Below are positions 17,031 through 25,928 of a stretch of DNA of 64,000 nt, piece by piece. The stretch's first letter is position 1, and every line of letters starts with the position of its first letter. A program made the position numbers and the translations under genes. The DNA is taken from the NCBI GenBank assembly GCA_036380875.1, contig DASVDX010000022.1, positions 21,752-85,751 of the forward strand. The letters are read 5' to 3'. This DNA is from ZC4RG17 sp036380875 (GTDB lineage: Bacteria; Actinomycetota; Acidimicrobiia; Spongiisociales; ZC4RG35). Below the pieces are notes generated by a model. The model did no database searches, was not told where the DNA came from, and saw only the letters and a program-made list of their open reading frames with translations.

Positions 17031-17803
17031 CGGAGCCGACCGCCGTGTTCGACAACGCATTGGAAGGAAAGACCGTCCTGGTGACCGGCGGCAGCCGGGG
17101 CATCGGTGCGGCCATCGCCACGGCCTGCGCCGATGCCGGCGCCGACGTGGCGGTCGGATACGTGGAGAATCGGGCCGGAGCCGAACGGACGGTCGAGGCC
17201 GTGGAGGAACGGGGTCGCAAGGCGGAGGCCTTCAAGGCCGACGTCAGCGACCCCGGCCAAGTGGCCGACATGGTCCGGGCCGTGACCGAGCGCTTCGGTC
17301 GCATCGACGCCCTCGTCAACAACGCCGGGATCATGCCCGAGTCCCCGGTCCTCGAGATGTCGGTCGAGGAGTGGAAGCGGGTCCTCGACGTCGACCTCAC
17401 GGGTGCCTTCCTGTGCACTCGTGAGGTCGTCCCCGCGATGGTCGAGAGGGGTGAGGGATCGATCGTGATGATCGCTTCCCGTCTCGGCCAGATCGGCTTT
17501 GCCGGGGTAGCCCACTACGCCGCCGCCAAGGCGGGCGTCATTGGACTCACCAAGTCGCTCGCCAAGGAGCTCGGCCCCAAGGGAATCCGGGTCAACGCCG
17601 TGGCGCCCGGCGTGACCGTCACCGACATGGCGGCCGAAGTGATGCAAGGTGAAGTGGGCCAGAGGCGGCTCGCCGAACTCCCCGCCGGTCGCTTCGCCCG
17701 GCCCGAGGAAGTGGCAGCGAGCGTCGTGTTCCTGCTCTCTCCGGCCGCATCCATGTACTACGGGCAGACGCTGGCCCCCAACGGCGGGGGGTACATGGCA
17801 TGA
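17027..17803 (+). CDS. SDR-family oxidoreductase (3-oxoacyl-ACP reductase-like)
   Basis: The GTG overlapping the previous stop gives a 258-residue classical SDR, with the TGGSRGIGAAIA cofactor motif about 15 residues in. NNAGIM, the catalytic Ser in IASRLGQ, and YAAAK follow, with the usual VNAVAPGVTVTDM after it. The longer open frame back to 16937 overlaps the binding-protein gene and is unlikely. It lies in a tightly overlapping set with enoyl-CoA hydratase and AroE-like genes. Oxidation of a cyclic or acyl alcohol in a degradation route is plausible. Confidence 0.9.
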   Translation: MTEPTAVFDNALEGKTVLVTGGSRGIGAAIATACADAGADVAVGYVENRAGAERTVEAVEERGRKAEAFKADVSDPGQVADMVRAVTERFGRIDALVNNAGIMPESPVLEMSVEEWKRVLDVDLTGAFLCTREVVPAMVERGEGSIVMIASRLGQIGFAGVAHYAAAKAGVIGLTKSLAKELGPKGIRVNAVAPGVTVTDMAAEVMQGEVGQRRLAELPAGRFARPEEVAASVVFLLSPAASMYYGQTLAPNGGGYMA

Positions 17804-18576
17804 GCTCCGAACTGGTCGAGATCGAGGGCGGCCCCACCTCCATCCTGCGGCTCAACAACCCGCCGCTGAACCTCATCACGGTCGAGGTCACCCGCGCCCT
17901 CGATGCCGCCCTCGCCAGGCTCGAGGAGGATCCCGACGTCCGCGCCGTCGTGGTGACTGGCGCCGGCGATCGCGCATTCTGCGTCGGTTCCGACGTGAAG
18001 GAGTTCGAGTCGCTCAAGGGCCGCGTGGGCGAGGGCAAGCTCCTCCTCGAGAAGGCCGTCTACCGCCGGCTCGCCCGCCTCCCTGTGCCGACGATCGCCG
18101 CCATCGGCGGGGACGCATTGGGCGGCGGCCTGGAGCTCGCCCTGTGCTGCGACATCCTCGTCGCCGACGAGAACGCCCGCCTGGGCCTGCCCGAGGTGCG
18201 GCTCGGTGTGATGCCCGGGTCGGGCGGCACCCAACGCCTCCCGCGTCTCGTTGGGCTGGCCCGGGCCAAGGAGATGATCCTGACGGGCGAGATCTACGAC
18301 GCCCACCAGGCCGAGAAGATGGGGCTCATCAACCGTGTCGCCGCCGCCGGCACCGCCCTCGAGGAGGCCCTGTCCATCGCCAGCACCATCGCCCAGCGCG
18401 GCCCGGTGGCGGTGCGGGAAGCCAAAAAGGTCATAGACCTGGCTCTCGACGTGCCTTTGGACCAGGGATTGGCGGCGGAACTGGACGCATCCGAGCGGGT
18501 GTTCCGGACCGAAGACATGCTCGAAGGAGCCCGCGCCTTCTTCGAAAAACGGCCCCCGGAGTTCAAGAACCGATGA
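17800..18576 (+). CDS. Enoyl-CoA hydratase/isomerase family protein
   Basis: This 258-residue crotonase has the oxyanion-hole segments AFCVGSDVKEFE and IAAIGGDALGGGLELALCCD, and a general acid/base region LGLPEVRLGVMPGSGGTQRL that includes a conserved Glu. It should act on a CoA thioester by hydration, isomerisation or ring cleavage. No CoA ligase is adjacent. ATGA overlaps tie it to the SDR before it and the AroE-like gene after it. Confidence 0.92.
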   Translation: MSSELVEIEGGPTSILRLNNPPLNLITVEVTRALDAALARLEEDPDVRAVVVTGAGDRAFCVGSDVKEFESLKGRVGEGKLLLEKAVYRRLARLPVPTIAAIGGDALGGGLELALCCDILVADENARLGLPEVRLGVMPGSGGTQRLPRLVGLARAKEMILTGEIYDAHQAEKMGLINRVAAAGTALEEALSIASTIAQRGPVAVREAKKVIDLALDVPLDQGLAAELDASERVFRTEDMLEGARAFFEKRPPEFKNR

Positions 18577-19442
18577 CAGCCGAAACGAGCACTCCGGCGA
18601 AGAGAGTGGCGCTGATCGGAAAGCCACTGCGCCGCCTCCACTCGCGGGTTATGCACAACGCCGCCTTTCGCCACTACGGGATCGAGGCCGATTACGAACT
18701 GGCCGAGATCGAGCCCGAGGAAGTCGGGGCCTTCGTCGCTTCCACACGGGCACCGGAGTGGTTCGGCTTCCAGATCACGGCTCCCTACAAGCAGGTGGTC
18801 GTCGAGCACCTCGACGAAGTGGAAGGGCCCGCCCGCGCCATCGGCGCAGTCAACTCGGTGGTTCGCGAGGCCGACGGTTCCCTGGTCGGGTTCAACACCG
18901 ACGCTCCCGGGTTCATCTCTGCCGTGAAAGGCGCGGGAGTGGACATCGCCGGCGTCCGCGCGGTGGTCGCCGGGGCGGGCGGGGCGGCACGAGCCGTGGT
19001 GTGGGGCCTCCTCGACGAGGGCGCCGCCGAGGTGACTGTCCTCAACCGGACACTGGAGCGCGCCGAGGCCCTGGCCGAGTCGATGGCGTCGGTGGGGACG
19101 GTCACGGCGCTCAGCGCGGAAGACCCCCGGGCGGCGGAGGCTCTATCCGGCTGCGGGATGGCGGTGAATGCGACCACCGTGGGGATGACCACTCCGGGGA
19201 CGGCCTTCGACGTCGAACTGCTGCCTGTCGACGCCGCCGTCTTCGACCTCGTCTACGTGCCTCCGATGACCCCGCTCGTGGAGGCGGCCAGCCGACGCGG
19301 TCTCGTGGTCCGCAACGGCCTCGACATGCTCGTCGCCCAAGCCGAGATCGCCTTCGGGCGCTGGACCGGCATCAGCGACGCCGGGCCTGTGATGCGCCGG
19401 GCGCTGGACGAGTGGGAAGGGCTGGAGAGCGGACAAGCCTGA
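18573..19442 (+). CDS. Shikimate dehydrogenase-like protein
   Basis: The product is 289 residues from the ATG that overlaps the hydratase stop. It has the AroE substrate domain with the catalytic Lys in ITAPYKQ, the substrate Asp in FNTD, and a Rossmann domain with VVAGAGGAARAV and LNRTLERAEAL. The shikimate-binding loop is altered: it reads LHSRVMHN where AroE has HSxSPxxHN, so the second serine and proline are missing. With its catabolic neighbours this suggests a quinate-like or other cyclic hydroxy-acid dehydrogenase, not biosynthetic AroE. The substrate is an inference. Confidence 0.8.
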   Translation: MTAETSTPAKRVALIGKPLRRLHSRVMHNAAFRHYGIEADYELAEIEPEEVGAFVASTRAPEWFGFQITAPYKQVVVEHLDEVEGPARAIGAVNSVVREADGSLVGFNTDAPGFISAVKGAGVDIAGVRAVVAGAGGAARAVVWGLLDEGAAEVTVLNRTLERAEALAESMASVGTVTALSAEDPRAAEALSGCGMAVNATTVGMTTPGTAFDVELLPVDAAVFDLVYVPPMTPLVEAASRRGLVVRNGLDMLVAQAEIAFGRWTGISDAGPVMRRALDEWEGLESGQA

Positions 19443-19443
19443 T

Positions 19444-20646
19444 ATGCGGCCCATCGAGCGAACACTCGCCGACGCTGGCCTCCCGCCTCTCGGCCGCACG
19501 GCCTGGGTCGAAGTCGACACCGACCAACTGACCGAAAACGCCCGGCGACTGGCCGCCTTCGTCGCCCCCCTCCAACTGGGGGCGGTCGTGAAAGCCGACG
19601 GGTACGGCCACGGTCTGGAGGTGGCGGCCCGGTGCGCGGTGCGGGGCGGGGCGACATGGCTGTGCACCGCCACCCTCGAGGAGGCGGTGCGGCTGCGCCT
19701 CGACGGATACGAAGGCAGGGTGTTCGTCCTCTATCCGATCCCCGCTTCCCAGGCGGCCGTCGCCCGCCAACGGGACATCGACGTGTCGATCGGTTCCCTC
19801 GCCGACCTGCGGCGGATCGAGGAGGTCGAAGGCCTGGCGGTTCACATAGAAGTCGACACCGGCATGACCCGGGGAGGCTGCCGTCCCGACGCCTTCGATC
19901 GCCTCCTCGCCGCCGTCCACGGCTCGGCGGTACGGCTCGTCGGGGTGTGGACGCATCTCGCTTCGCCCGAGGATCCGGCCGTCACGGAGCGGCAACTCGA
20001 CATCTTCCATGAGGTGACCGACCCCGTCCCGGCCGACGTCCTCCGCCACACCGCCGCCTCGGGAGGGATCCTCGCCGCCGACCTCGCCGGGCAGCACCTG
20101 GTCCGAGCCGGCCTCGTCTACTACGGCTACCACCCGGGGACCGCAGAGGGCCTGCCGGAAGGTGTGGCTCCGGCCCTCGAGATCAAGGCCCATCCGGTGC
20201 GGGTGGCGGATGTCGACGAGGGAACAGGGGTGGGCTACGCCTCCACGTGGGTGGCGGCTCGCCCGTCTCGCATCGCAACCGTCCCGATGGGGTACGCCGA
20301 CGGGTGGGCGCGTGTCTTGTCCCCGGGATCGTCCGCCCTCGCCGGAGGTCGCCGTGTCCCCCTGGTGGGACGGATCTCCTCCGATGCCATCACCATCGAT
20401 GTCACCGACGTGCCTGGAGTGGACGACGACACCGAAATCTGTTTGCTGGGCCGACAAGGCGGCGAATCCGTCACCGCCGACGAGATCGCCCGGCTCCGGG
20501 GATCGATTTCCTGGGAGGTGCTTCAGCAACTCGGAGCCCGGCTTCCACGGGTCTACATCGCCGGCGGGCAGGCCGTGGGCGTCCGACCCGAGTTCGCCCG
20601 CCAGGTCACCTACGCCGCTTCTGGCGCCCTCTCCTATCGAGTCTGA
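19444..20646 (+). CDS. Alanine racemase-like PLP enzyme
   Basis: This 400-residue protein has the fold-type III PLP lysine motif AVVKADGYGHG near residue 45 and the opposing tyrosine in GYASTW near residue 262, as in alanine racemase. The C-terminal beta domain follows. The active-site motif normally reading GRxSMDQ is GRISSDA here, so the Met and Gln are replaced while the Asp is kept. That points to a different amino-acid or amine substrate from D-Ala synthesis. It begins one base after the AroE-like stop and closes this operon. Confidence 0.8.
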   Translation: MRPIERTLADAGLPPLGRTAWVEVDTDQLTENARRLAAFVAPLQLGAVVKADGYGHGLEVAARCAVRGGATWLCTATLEEAVRLRLDGYEGRVFVLYPIPASQAAVARQRDIDVSIGSLADLRRIEEVEGLAVHIEVDTGMTRGGCRPDAFDRLLAAVHGSAVRLVGVWTHLASPEDPAVTERQLDIFHEVTDPVPADVLRHTAASGGILAADLAGQHLVRAGLVYYGYHPGTAEGLPEGVAPALEIKAHPVRVADVDEGTGVGYASTWVAARPSRIATVPMGYADGWARVLSPGSSALAGGRRVPLVGRISSDAITIDVTDVPGVDDDTEICLLGRQGGESVTADEIARLRGSISWEVLQQLGARLPRVYIAGGQAVGVRPEFARQVTYAASGALSYRV

Positions 20647-20689
20647 TGGGCGCTTGCTCGGCTCGGCGGATCTCCTTATCCTGGGTCGT

Positions 20690-20703
20690 GGATAACGGTT
20701 TCC
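20690..20703. promoter_or_regulatory. LacI-type operator (weak) before the DUF993 gene
   Basis: GGATAACGGTTTCC keeps the right half CGGTTTCC of the sites at 14213 and 28972, but has T for A in the left core. It lies 17 bases upstream of the ATG at 20720. Confidence 0.45.
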
Positions 20704-20719
20704 ATCGGAAGGGGTAACC

Positions 20720-21886
20720 ATGGCGGCTCGGGTCAGGATTCCAACCGAAGACGGTTCGGCGATCGTCTACGAACTGGGCGAGCCGGTCGACTACCCCCGG
20801 CCGACGGCGCCCCTCACCAGTCGGCGCGCCTTTTCGGCGGTCCACGTCGTTGCCGACCCACTCGCCGAGAACAACGCCACCTCGGGAGCCAACATCGACT
20901 GGGACGCCACCTTGGCGTTCCGCCGCCACATCTGGTCGTGGGGCTTGTCCGTCGCCGATGCCATGGACACCGCCCAGCGGGGGATGGGGCTCGACTGGCC
21001 CGCCATCCAGGAACTTTGCCGCCGATCCGTCGCCGAGTCGAAGGCCGAGGGTGGTGACATCGCCTGTGGCATCAACACCGACCAGATCACCGAGCCGACT
21101 GCGTCGCTCGAGCAGATCATCGCCGCCTACCACGAGCAGTTGGACCTCGTCGAAGGGGAGGGCGGCCAGGCCGTGGTAATGGCCAGCCGCCATCTGGCCG
21201 CCGTCGCCCGGTCCCGGGAGGACTACGAGAGGGTGTACGCCGAGGTGCTGGCGGAGGCGCGCAGGCCGGTGATCATCCACTGGCTGGGCGACATGTTCGA
21301 CCCGCTCCTCGCCGGGTACTGGGGCTCAGAGGACCTCGACGTCGCCGCCGAGGCCTTCTTGGACATCCTCGCCGCCAACCGGGAGAAGATCGACGGCGTG
21401 AAGATCTCGCTCCTCGACAAGGACCGCGAGATCGAGTTGCGCCGGAGGCTCCCCGAGGGCCTGCGCATGTACACCGGCGACGACTTCAACTACCCCGAGC
21501 TGATCCGCGGCGACGGGACCCACCACAGCGATGCCTTCCTCGGAGCATTCGACGTGATCGCTCCCGCTGCTTCGGCCGCGATCCAGGCGCTCGACGCCGG
21601 GGAGGAAGAGCAGTTCGAGAAGATCCTGGCGCCGACGGTGCCGCTGGCCCGCCACGTCTTCGCGGCGCCCACCTTCTACTACAAGACGGGCGTCGTGTTC
21701 CAGGCGTACCTCAACGGTCTCCAGGACCACTTCCGGATGGTCTATGGGCTGGAGAGCGCCCGCTCGGTGGTCCACCTCGCCCGCCAGTTCGTGCTCGCCG
21801 ACCAGGCGGGGCTGCTCACCGACCCCGAGCTGGCGGCCCACCGCATGGCGCTGGTGCTCGAGCTCGCCGGATTCAGTCAGGACTGA
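20720..21886 (+). CDS. DUF993 family protein (dihydrodipicolinate synthase-like TIM barrel)
   Basis: This 388-residue protein has the DUF993 pattern: PTAPLTSRRAFSAVHVVADPLAEN, then DWDATLAFRRHIWSWGL, and MASRHLAAVARSREDY. The lysine in DGVKISLLDKD could be the Schiff-base residue of a class I aldolase-like enzyme. The reaction of this family is not established. Members occur in carbohydrate catabolic clusters. The gene has GAAGGGG before its ATG, its own operator, and ends 10 bases from the convergent TauE gene. Confidence 0.8.
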   Translation: MAARVRIPTEDGSAIVYELGEPVDYPRPTAPLTSRRAFSAVHVVADPLAENNATSGANIDWDATLAFRRHIWSWGLSVADAMDTAQRGMGLDWPAIQELCRRSVAESKAEGGDIACGINTDQITEPTASLEQIIAAYHEQLDLVEGEGGQAVVMASRHLAAVARSREDYERVYAEVLAEARRPVIIHWLGDMFDPLLAGYWGSEDLDVAAEAFLDILAANREKIDGVKISLLDKDREIELRRRLPEGLRMYTGDDFNYPELIRGDGTHHSDAFLGAFDVIAPAASAAIQALDAGEEEQFEKILAPTVPLARHVFAAPTFYYKTGVVFQAYLNGLQDHFRMVYGLESARSVVHLARQFVLADQAGLLTDPELAAHRMALVLELAGFSQD

Positions 21887-21896
21887 CAGCTTCTCG

Positions 21897-22628
21897 TCAG
21901 GCGAGAGCGTCGAGCAGCATCTTCAGGGCGGACAGGGCCAGCACGCCCATGACGAGCCGGTTGAACACCGCCGGCGGGACACGGATCGCCAGCCGGGTGC
22001 CGAAGATCAGGACCGCGGTGGCGGCGACGGCGGCGACGATGCTGGCGACGATGGTGTCGGGGGTGTACATCCCGGCGGCGACGAATCCAACACCTTGGAC
22101 GAGAGCGAACACCTGGAAGAGGGTCGAGATCGTGAACACGAACGCCCGGGGCGACACACCGAGAGCGTGGATGTAGGAGGCGAGGACGACCGACGACAGG
22201 CCGGTGGCACCCTGGAGCACCCCTCCCGCCAAGCCCACCGGCACGGCGGCCCACCGGGCCGTTTTGGGCGAGAGCTTCAGGTCGGGTCGGCGCCACTGGA
22301 CGAGGATGTAGGCGATCACCGTGACCGCCAGGATCACCCCAACGGTCGTCGTGTCGACGGTTGCCAATGCATAGACGCCGATAGGGGCCCCGATCGTCCC
22401 GGCGACGAGCATCGCCGGGAGGTTCTTTGCTTCCCGGGCGGCGTCTCGATAGGCCCACATCAGGTAGGTGTTGGTGACGATCGTCGACAACGTGACGATC
22501 ACCACGGCGTCCTGCGGACCGACGAACAGGGCGAGCACCGGGATGACGATCGGCGGCAAGCCCATTCCCGTGATCGATTTGATCAGTGCGCCGATGAGGA
22601 CGGCGACGCCGACGGCGAGGATCTCCAT
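21897..22628 (-). CDS. Sulfite exporter TauE/SafE family membrane protein
   Basis: The 243-residue product from the ATG giving MEILAVGVAVLIGALIK has about eight hydrophobic helices and the family's repeated glycine-rich halves (IKSITGMGLPPIVIPVL near the N-terminus, GGVLQGATGLSSVVLASY in the middle). The open frame continues upstream to 22766 without membrane character. TauE/SafE proteins export sulfite, sulfolactate or organic anions. The location beside a NitT-type importer and a LacI gene suggests efflux of a catabolic product. Confidence 0.85.
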   Translation of the reverse strand: MEILAVGVAVLIGALIKSITGMGLPPIVIPVLALFVGPQDAVVIVTLSTIVTNTYLMWAYRDAAREAKNLPAMLVAGTIGAPIGVYALATVDTTTVGVILAVTVIAYILVQWRRPDLKLSPKTARWAAVPVGLAGGVLQGATGLSSVVLASYIHALGVSPRAFVFTISTLFQVFALVQGVGFVAAGMYTPDTIVASIVAAVAATAVLIFGTRLAIRVPPAVFNRLVMGVLALSALKMLLDALA

Positions 22629-22961
22629 CACAGCGTCACCCGGCCATTCGATGCAGGCCGAGCCCGCGAGACTCCCGCCACGAACGTGTCGCGACGTCGA
22701 GGCGGGTGGACTCCTCGCCAGGCGGCTCGTACTCCGGCTTCTCGAGGAAGCACATATCCGCTCCATTCATGACAACGCAGATCGATGGCTCGGCCACCGG
22801 AAGATCTTCGAGCCAAGAGACTCGTACCGGCTCGGAGGGGGATGCAAATTCGACGCCCCGTCCCTTCCTGGTCGCCTCGTTGGGGGATCGATCGCTCTGA
22901 TCGCCGACGAAAGTCGAGCTCTTTCCGGACAGCGAAGCCCCGGCGGATTAGGGTCCTGGGC
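22629..22961. other. Divergent intergenic region between the TauE and LacI genes
   Basis: These 333 bases separate two divergent genes and presumably hold both promoters. Reading frames run into it from both sides but show no family features. I see no good TGNAANCGNTTNCA site in it, unlike the other LacI-adjacent gaps, and no RNA gene. Confidence 0.5.
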
Positions 22962-24017
22962 GTGACTTCCACAGCCCGCGACGCCAAGAACGACGGAATC
23001 AAGATCGCCTCGCTCCGGGACGTCGCCCGCACCGCAGGAGTCTCCGTGTCCACGGCCTCCCGGGTTCTGTCCGGGTCGTCCCACCCGGTGAGCGAACCGA
23101 CCCGACGACGTGTCCTCGAAGCGGCCGAGCGGCTCGGCTTCGAACCCAACCGGCTCGCCCGGGCCCTCGCCACCGCCCGGTCACGCACGATCGGTGTCGT
23201 CGTCCACGACGTCTCCGACCCGTACTACGCCGAGATCGTGCGCGGCTTGGAGGACGCCGCCGGGAGCCGGGACCATGCGCTCTTCGTCTCCAGCTCCGAC
23301 CGCGACGTCGACAAGGAACTGGCGGTGATGAGGGCATTCGTCGCCAACCAGGTCGATGCGATCGTGCTGGTCGCTTCGGCCATCGACGACCCCCGCTACC
23401 TGGCGGAGGCTACGGCCATCCTCGACCGGTTCCGGGCGCTCGGCGGGGTGGTCGTGACGTTGTCGGAGCATGGGTACACCGCACCCCGGGTCGGGTACGG
23501 GAATCGAGAGGGCACGCAGCTGCTCGTCACCCACCTGCTCGATCTGGGCCACACCCGCATCGGCTACATCACCGGGCCGCCCTATTTGATGGTCACGAAG
23601 GCGCGCCGCAGCGGATACGAGACGGCCATGACCGAGCGGGGCCTGCGAGTCGATCCGGAACTGGTCATCGCCGGGGACTTCACGATCGAAGGCGGTGCGA
23701 GAGCGGCCGAGAAGCTGATGGCGGCGAATCCGACCGCCATCGTGGCCGCCAACGACATGATGGCGATCGGGGCGATCAGGTACCTGCTCGACCAAGGGAG
23801 CCGGGTCCCGGACGAGGTGTCGGTGGCAGGGTTCGACGACATCGAGTTCGCCGCTTACGCCGCGGTACCCCTCACCACCGTCCACGTGCCTCTGGGCGAG
23901 CTCGGACAGGTCGGGGGCCGGCTCGTGCTGGACCTCCTCGAAGGGAACCCGCCGGAGCAGTGGCCGCGGATCGACTTCCAATTGGTGATCCGCGAGTCGA
24001 CCGCGCCGCCCCGGTGA
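22962..24017 (+). CDS. LacI-family transcriptional regulator (LacI-1)
   Basis: The GTG at 22962 places the helix-turn-helix (SLRDVARTAGVSVSTASRVL) at about residues 14-34. The open frame further upstream has no family match. The 351-residue product has the hinge helix LARAL, a periplasmic-binding-like ligand domain starting IGVVVHDVSDPYYAEI, and the C-terminal PDEVSVAGFDD. The recognition helix has V-S at the two main base-reading positions and Ser just before them, where the other two LacI proteins here have His. It is a candidate for the GG-arm operators between 13.0 and 29.0 kb. Confidence 0.93.
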   Translation: MTSTARDAKNDGIKIASLRDVARTAGVSVSTASRVLSGSSHPVSEPTRRRVLEAAERLGFEPNRLARALATARSRTIGVVVHDVSDPYYAEIVRGLEDAAGSRDHALFVSSSDRDVDKELAVMRAFVANQVDAIVLVASAIDDPRYLAEATAILDRFRALGGVVVTLSEHGYTAPRVGYGNREGTQLLVTHLLDLGHTRIGYITGPPYLMVTKARRSGYETAMTERGLRVDPELVIAGDFTIEGGARAAEKLMAANPTAIVAANDMMAIGAIRYLLDQGSRVPDEVSVAGFDDIEFAAYAAVPLTTVHVPLGELGQVGGRLVLDLLEGNPPEQWPRIDFQLVIRESTAPPR

Positions 24018-24033
24018 GAATCCCGGGCCGCCC

Positions 24034-25053
24034 CTAATCCCAGTCGAGCCAGGCCGGGAGCCGGTTGCGTTCGCGCAGGGTGCCGACGATCCCCAGCGGG
24101 AAGAACAGGAGCGTGACGACGAGGAGCAGGCCGGTCACGGCCAGGTTGAGCTCGGTCTGACCGAGGAGGGACACCGATGCCTCGTCGATGGCGATGATCA
24201 GGACGGCGCCGATGACAGGCCCCGCCACCGTGCCCCGGCCGCCGACGATCGACATCAGCACCATCCGGGCGGCCACGGAGATGATGAGGAAGATCACCGG
24301 GCGCAGGTACGACAGGTTGTAGCCCCACAGCGCTCCCACCACACCGGGGAAGAAGGCGCTGATCGAGAAGGCCATGACCTTGTACAGGCGGGTGTTGATG
24401 CCGGCCATCTCCGCCTTCACCTCGTCGGAGGCGATGGCGCGCAACGCCAGCCCGAACTTCGAATGCTGCACCCGATGACCGAGGATCACCGCACCGACCG
24501 CCGCCACCAGCATGGCGTAGTAGAACGGCACCTTCAGCCAGGACGGGTCGAACCCGGGCAAGGGGAGGCTGAGGCCGTTGGATCCGCCGAGATAACTCCA
24601 GTTGTCCATGAGAAGCGACACGACGAGCAGCAAAGCCACGGTTGAGATGATGAAGGACGTGCCGTGCGCCCGGTAGGTGATCAGGCCGGCCACGAGGCCG
24701 AGGGCCATGGCCACCAGACCCGCCAGCGGGGCGGTGGCGAACGGAGACCAGCCGAGCTCGAGGAGGAGCATGCCGGCTACGTATCCGCCTACGGCGAAGA
24801 ACACGTTGTGCCCGAGCGAGATGTAGCCCGTGTAGCCGCCGAGGATGTTCCAGCTCGAGGCCAGGGCGATCCACATCAGCGCGATCATTCCGAGCTGGAG
24901 CACGTAGTTGTACGAGCCGAGGAAGCGGGCGAAGGGCAAGGCGATCGCGAGTGCCAGCACGGCTCCCAGCACCCACCACCGGCTGGGCCGCGGGATGTGC
25001 TCCTCTGTGGCGGCGGGAGCGCTGGCTTCGTCGACAGTGCGGACGTCTGTCAT
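24034..25053 (-). CDS. LivM-type branched-chain amino acid ABC permease (importer 1)
   Basis: This roughly 339-residue membrane protein has the LivM pattern: LASSWNILGGYTGYISLGHNVFFAVGGY in the first half, YRAHGTSFIIST, and the cytoplasmic loop FGLALRAIASDEVKAEMAGINT before the last helices. ATG 25053 overlaps the LivH stop by one base, and a GTG one codon earlier is also possible. It is the last gene of the importer-1 operon, 16 bases from the convergent LacI-1 gene. Confidence 0.9.
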   Translation of the reverse strand: MTDVRTVDEASAPAATEEHIPRPSRWWVLGAVLALAIALPFARFLGSYNYVLQLGMIALMWIALASSWNILGGYTGYISLGHNVFFAVGGYVAGMLLLELGWSPFATAPLAGLVAMALGLVAGLITYRAHGTSFIISTVALLLVVSLLMDNWSYLGGSNGLSLPLPGFDPSWLKVPFYYAMLVAAVGAVILGHRVQHSKFGLALRAIASDEVKAEMAGINTRLYKVMAFSISAFFPGVVGALWGYNLSYLRPVIFLIISVAARMVLMSIVGGRGTVAGPVIGAVLIIAIDEASVSLLGQTELNLAVTGLLLVVTLLFFPLGIVGTLRERNRLPAWLDWD

Positions 25054-25928
25054 CACGCTCTCGCTTTCTTGCCGAACAGGCCTTCAGGCTTGACCATCAA
25101 GACCACGAACAGGGCGCCGAAGAAGGTGATCGGGGCCCACACCGCACCCACGTGGGTGCTGACGAACGACGAGATGACGGCCAGGCCCAGGGCGCCGATG
25201 ACCGCACCCTTCAGGCTGCCCATTCCTCCCAGGACCACGAGCGCCAAGAGGATGGCGATCCACTGCCAGTGGCGGGAGGGATAGAAGGGGAAGATGAAGC
25301 TGATCAGGGCACCCGCCGCCCCGGCCAGAGCCATCCCGAGCCCGAACGCCACCGTCGAGACTCGCCGCACGTCCACTCCGACGAGCTGGGCGGCGTCGCG
25401 GTTCTGCATCGTCGCCCGCACGCCGTAGCCCGTCCGGGTGTACTTGAGGAACGCCCACAGGGCGACGAGGAACACGATGCTGGTGATGGCGGCGTAGAAC
25501 TGGGCGGTGGGGACGTACAGATCGCCCAACAGGATGGCGTCCTGGGCGTAGGACGGTTTCGTCTGGCGGAAGATGCCGGTGAAGAAATGGGACATCACGC
25601 CTTCGGCGATGAAGGCGAATCCGAACGTCATCAGCACCGTCATCTCGGTGAAGCGCGGGGAGCCCTCGATCCGAGGGAAGACCAGCCGGTACAGCACCAT
25701 TCCGAACACGAAGAACACCGGCACGGTGATGACGAGCGATACCAGCGGGTCGATCCCCAGCCCTTCCCACAGGAAGAAGCTCAGGAACGACGCCAGGACG
25801 ATGAAGGCGGCGTGAGCCAGGTTGACGACCCGCATGACACCGAACAGGAGCGTGAGACCCGACGCCATCAGGGCGTAGACGCCTCCCAGCAGGAGACCGA
25901 GGATGAGGACCTGGATGGAGTTGGTCAT
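25053..25928 (-). CDS. LivH-type branched-chain amino acid ABC permease (importer 1)
   Basis: The product is 291 residues from the ATG giving MTNSIQVLILGLLLGGVYALMASGL. The LivH motif FGVMRVVNLAHAAFIVLASF lies in the first third. The loop YGVRATMQNRDAAQLVGVDVRRV and GGMGSLKGAVIGAL follow in the second half. The ATG overlaps the LivF stop (ATGA). It pairs with LivM (24034-25053) as a heterodimeric channel. Confidence 0.9.
   Translation of the reverse strand: MTNSIQVLILGLLLGGVYALMASGLTLLFGVMRVVNLAHAAFIVLASFLSFFLWEGLGIDPLVSLVITVPVFFVFGMVLYRLVFPRIEGSPRFTEMTVLMTFGFAFIAEGVMSHFFTGIFRQTKPSYAQDAILLGDLYVPTAQFYAAITSIVFLVALWAFLKYTRTGYGVRATMQNRDAAQLVGVDVRRVSTVAFGLGMALAGAAGALISFIFPFYPSRHWQWIAILLALVVLGGMGSLKGAVIGALGLAVISSFVSTHVGAVWAPITFFGALFVVLMVKPEGLFGKKARA

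Noticed and set aside
18573..19442. Biosynthetic AroE
   Set aside because: The shikimate-binding HSxSP loop is altered and the gene lies in a catabolic operon, so it is called shikimate-dehydrogenase-like only.
20648..20660. CGCTTGC half-site after the alanine-racemase-like gene
   Set aside because: Only half of the palindrome is present.
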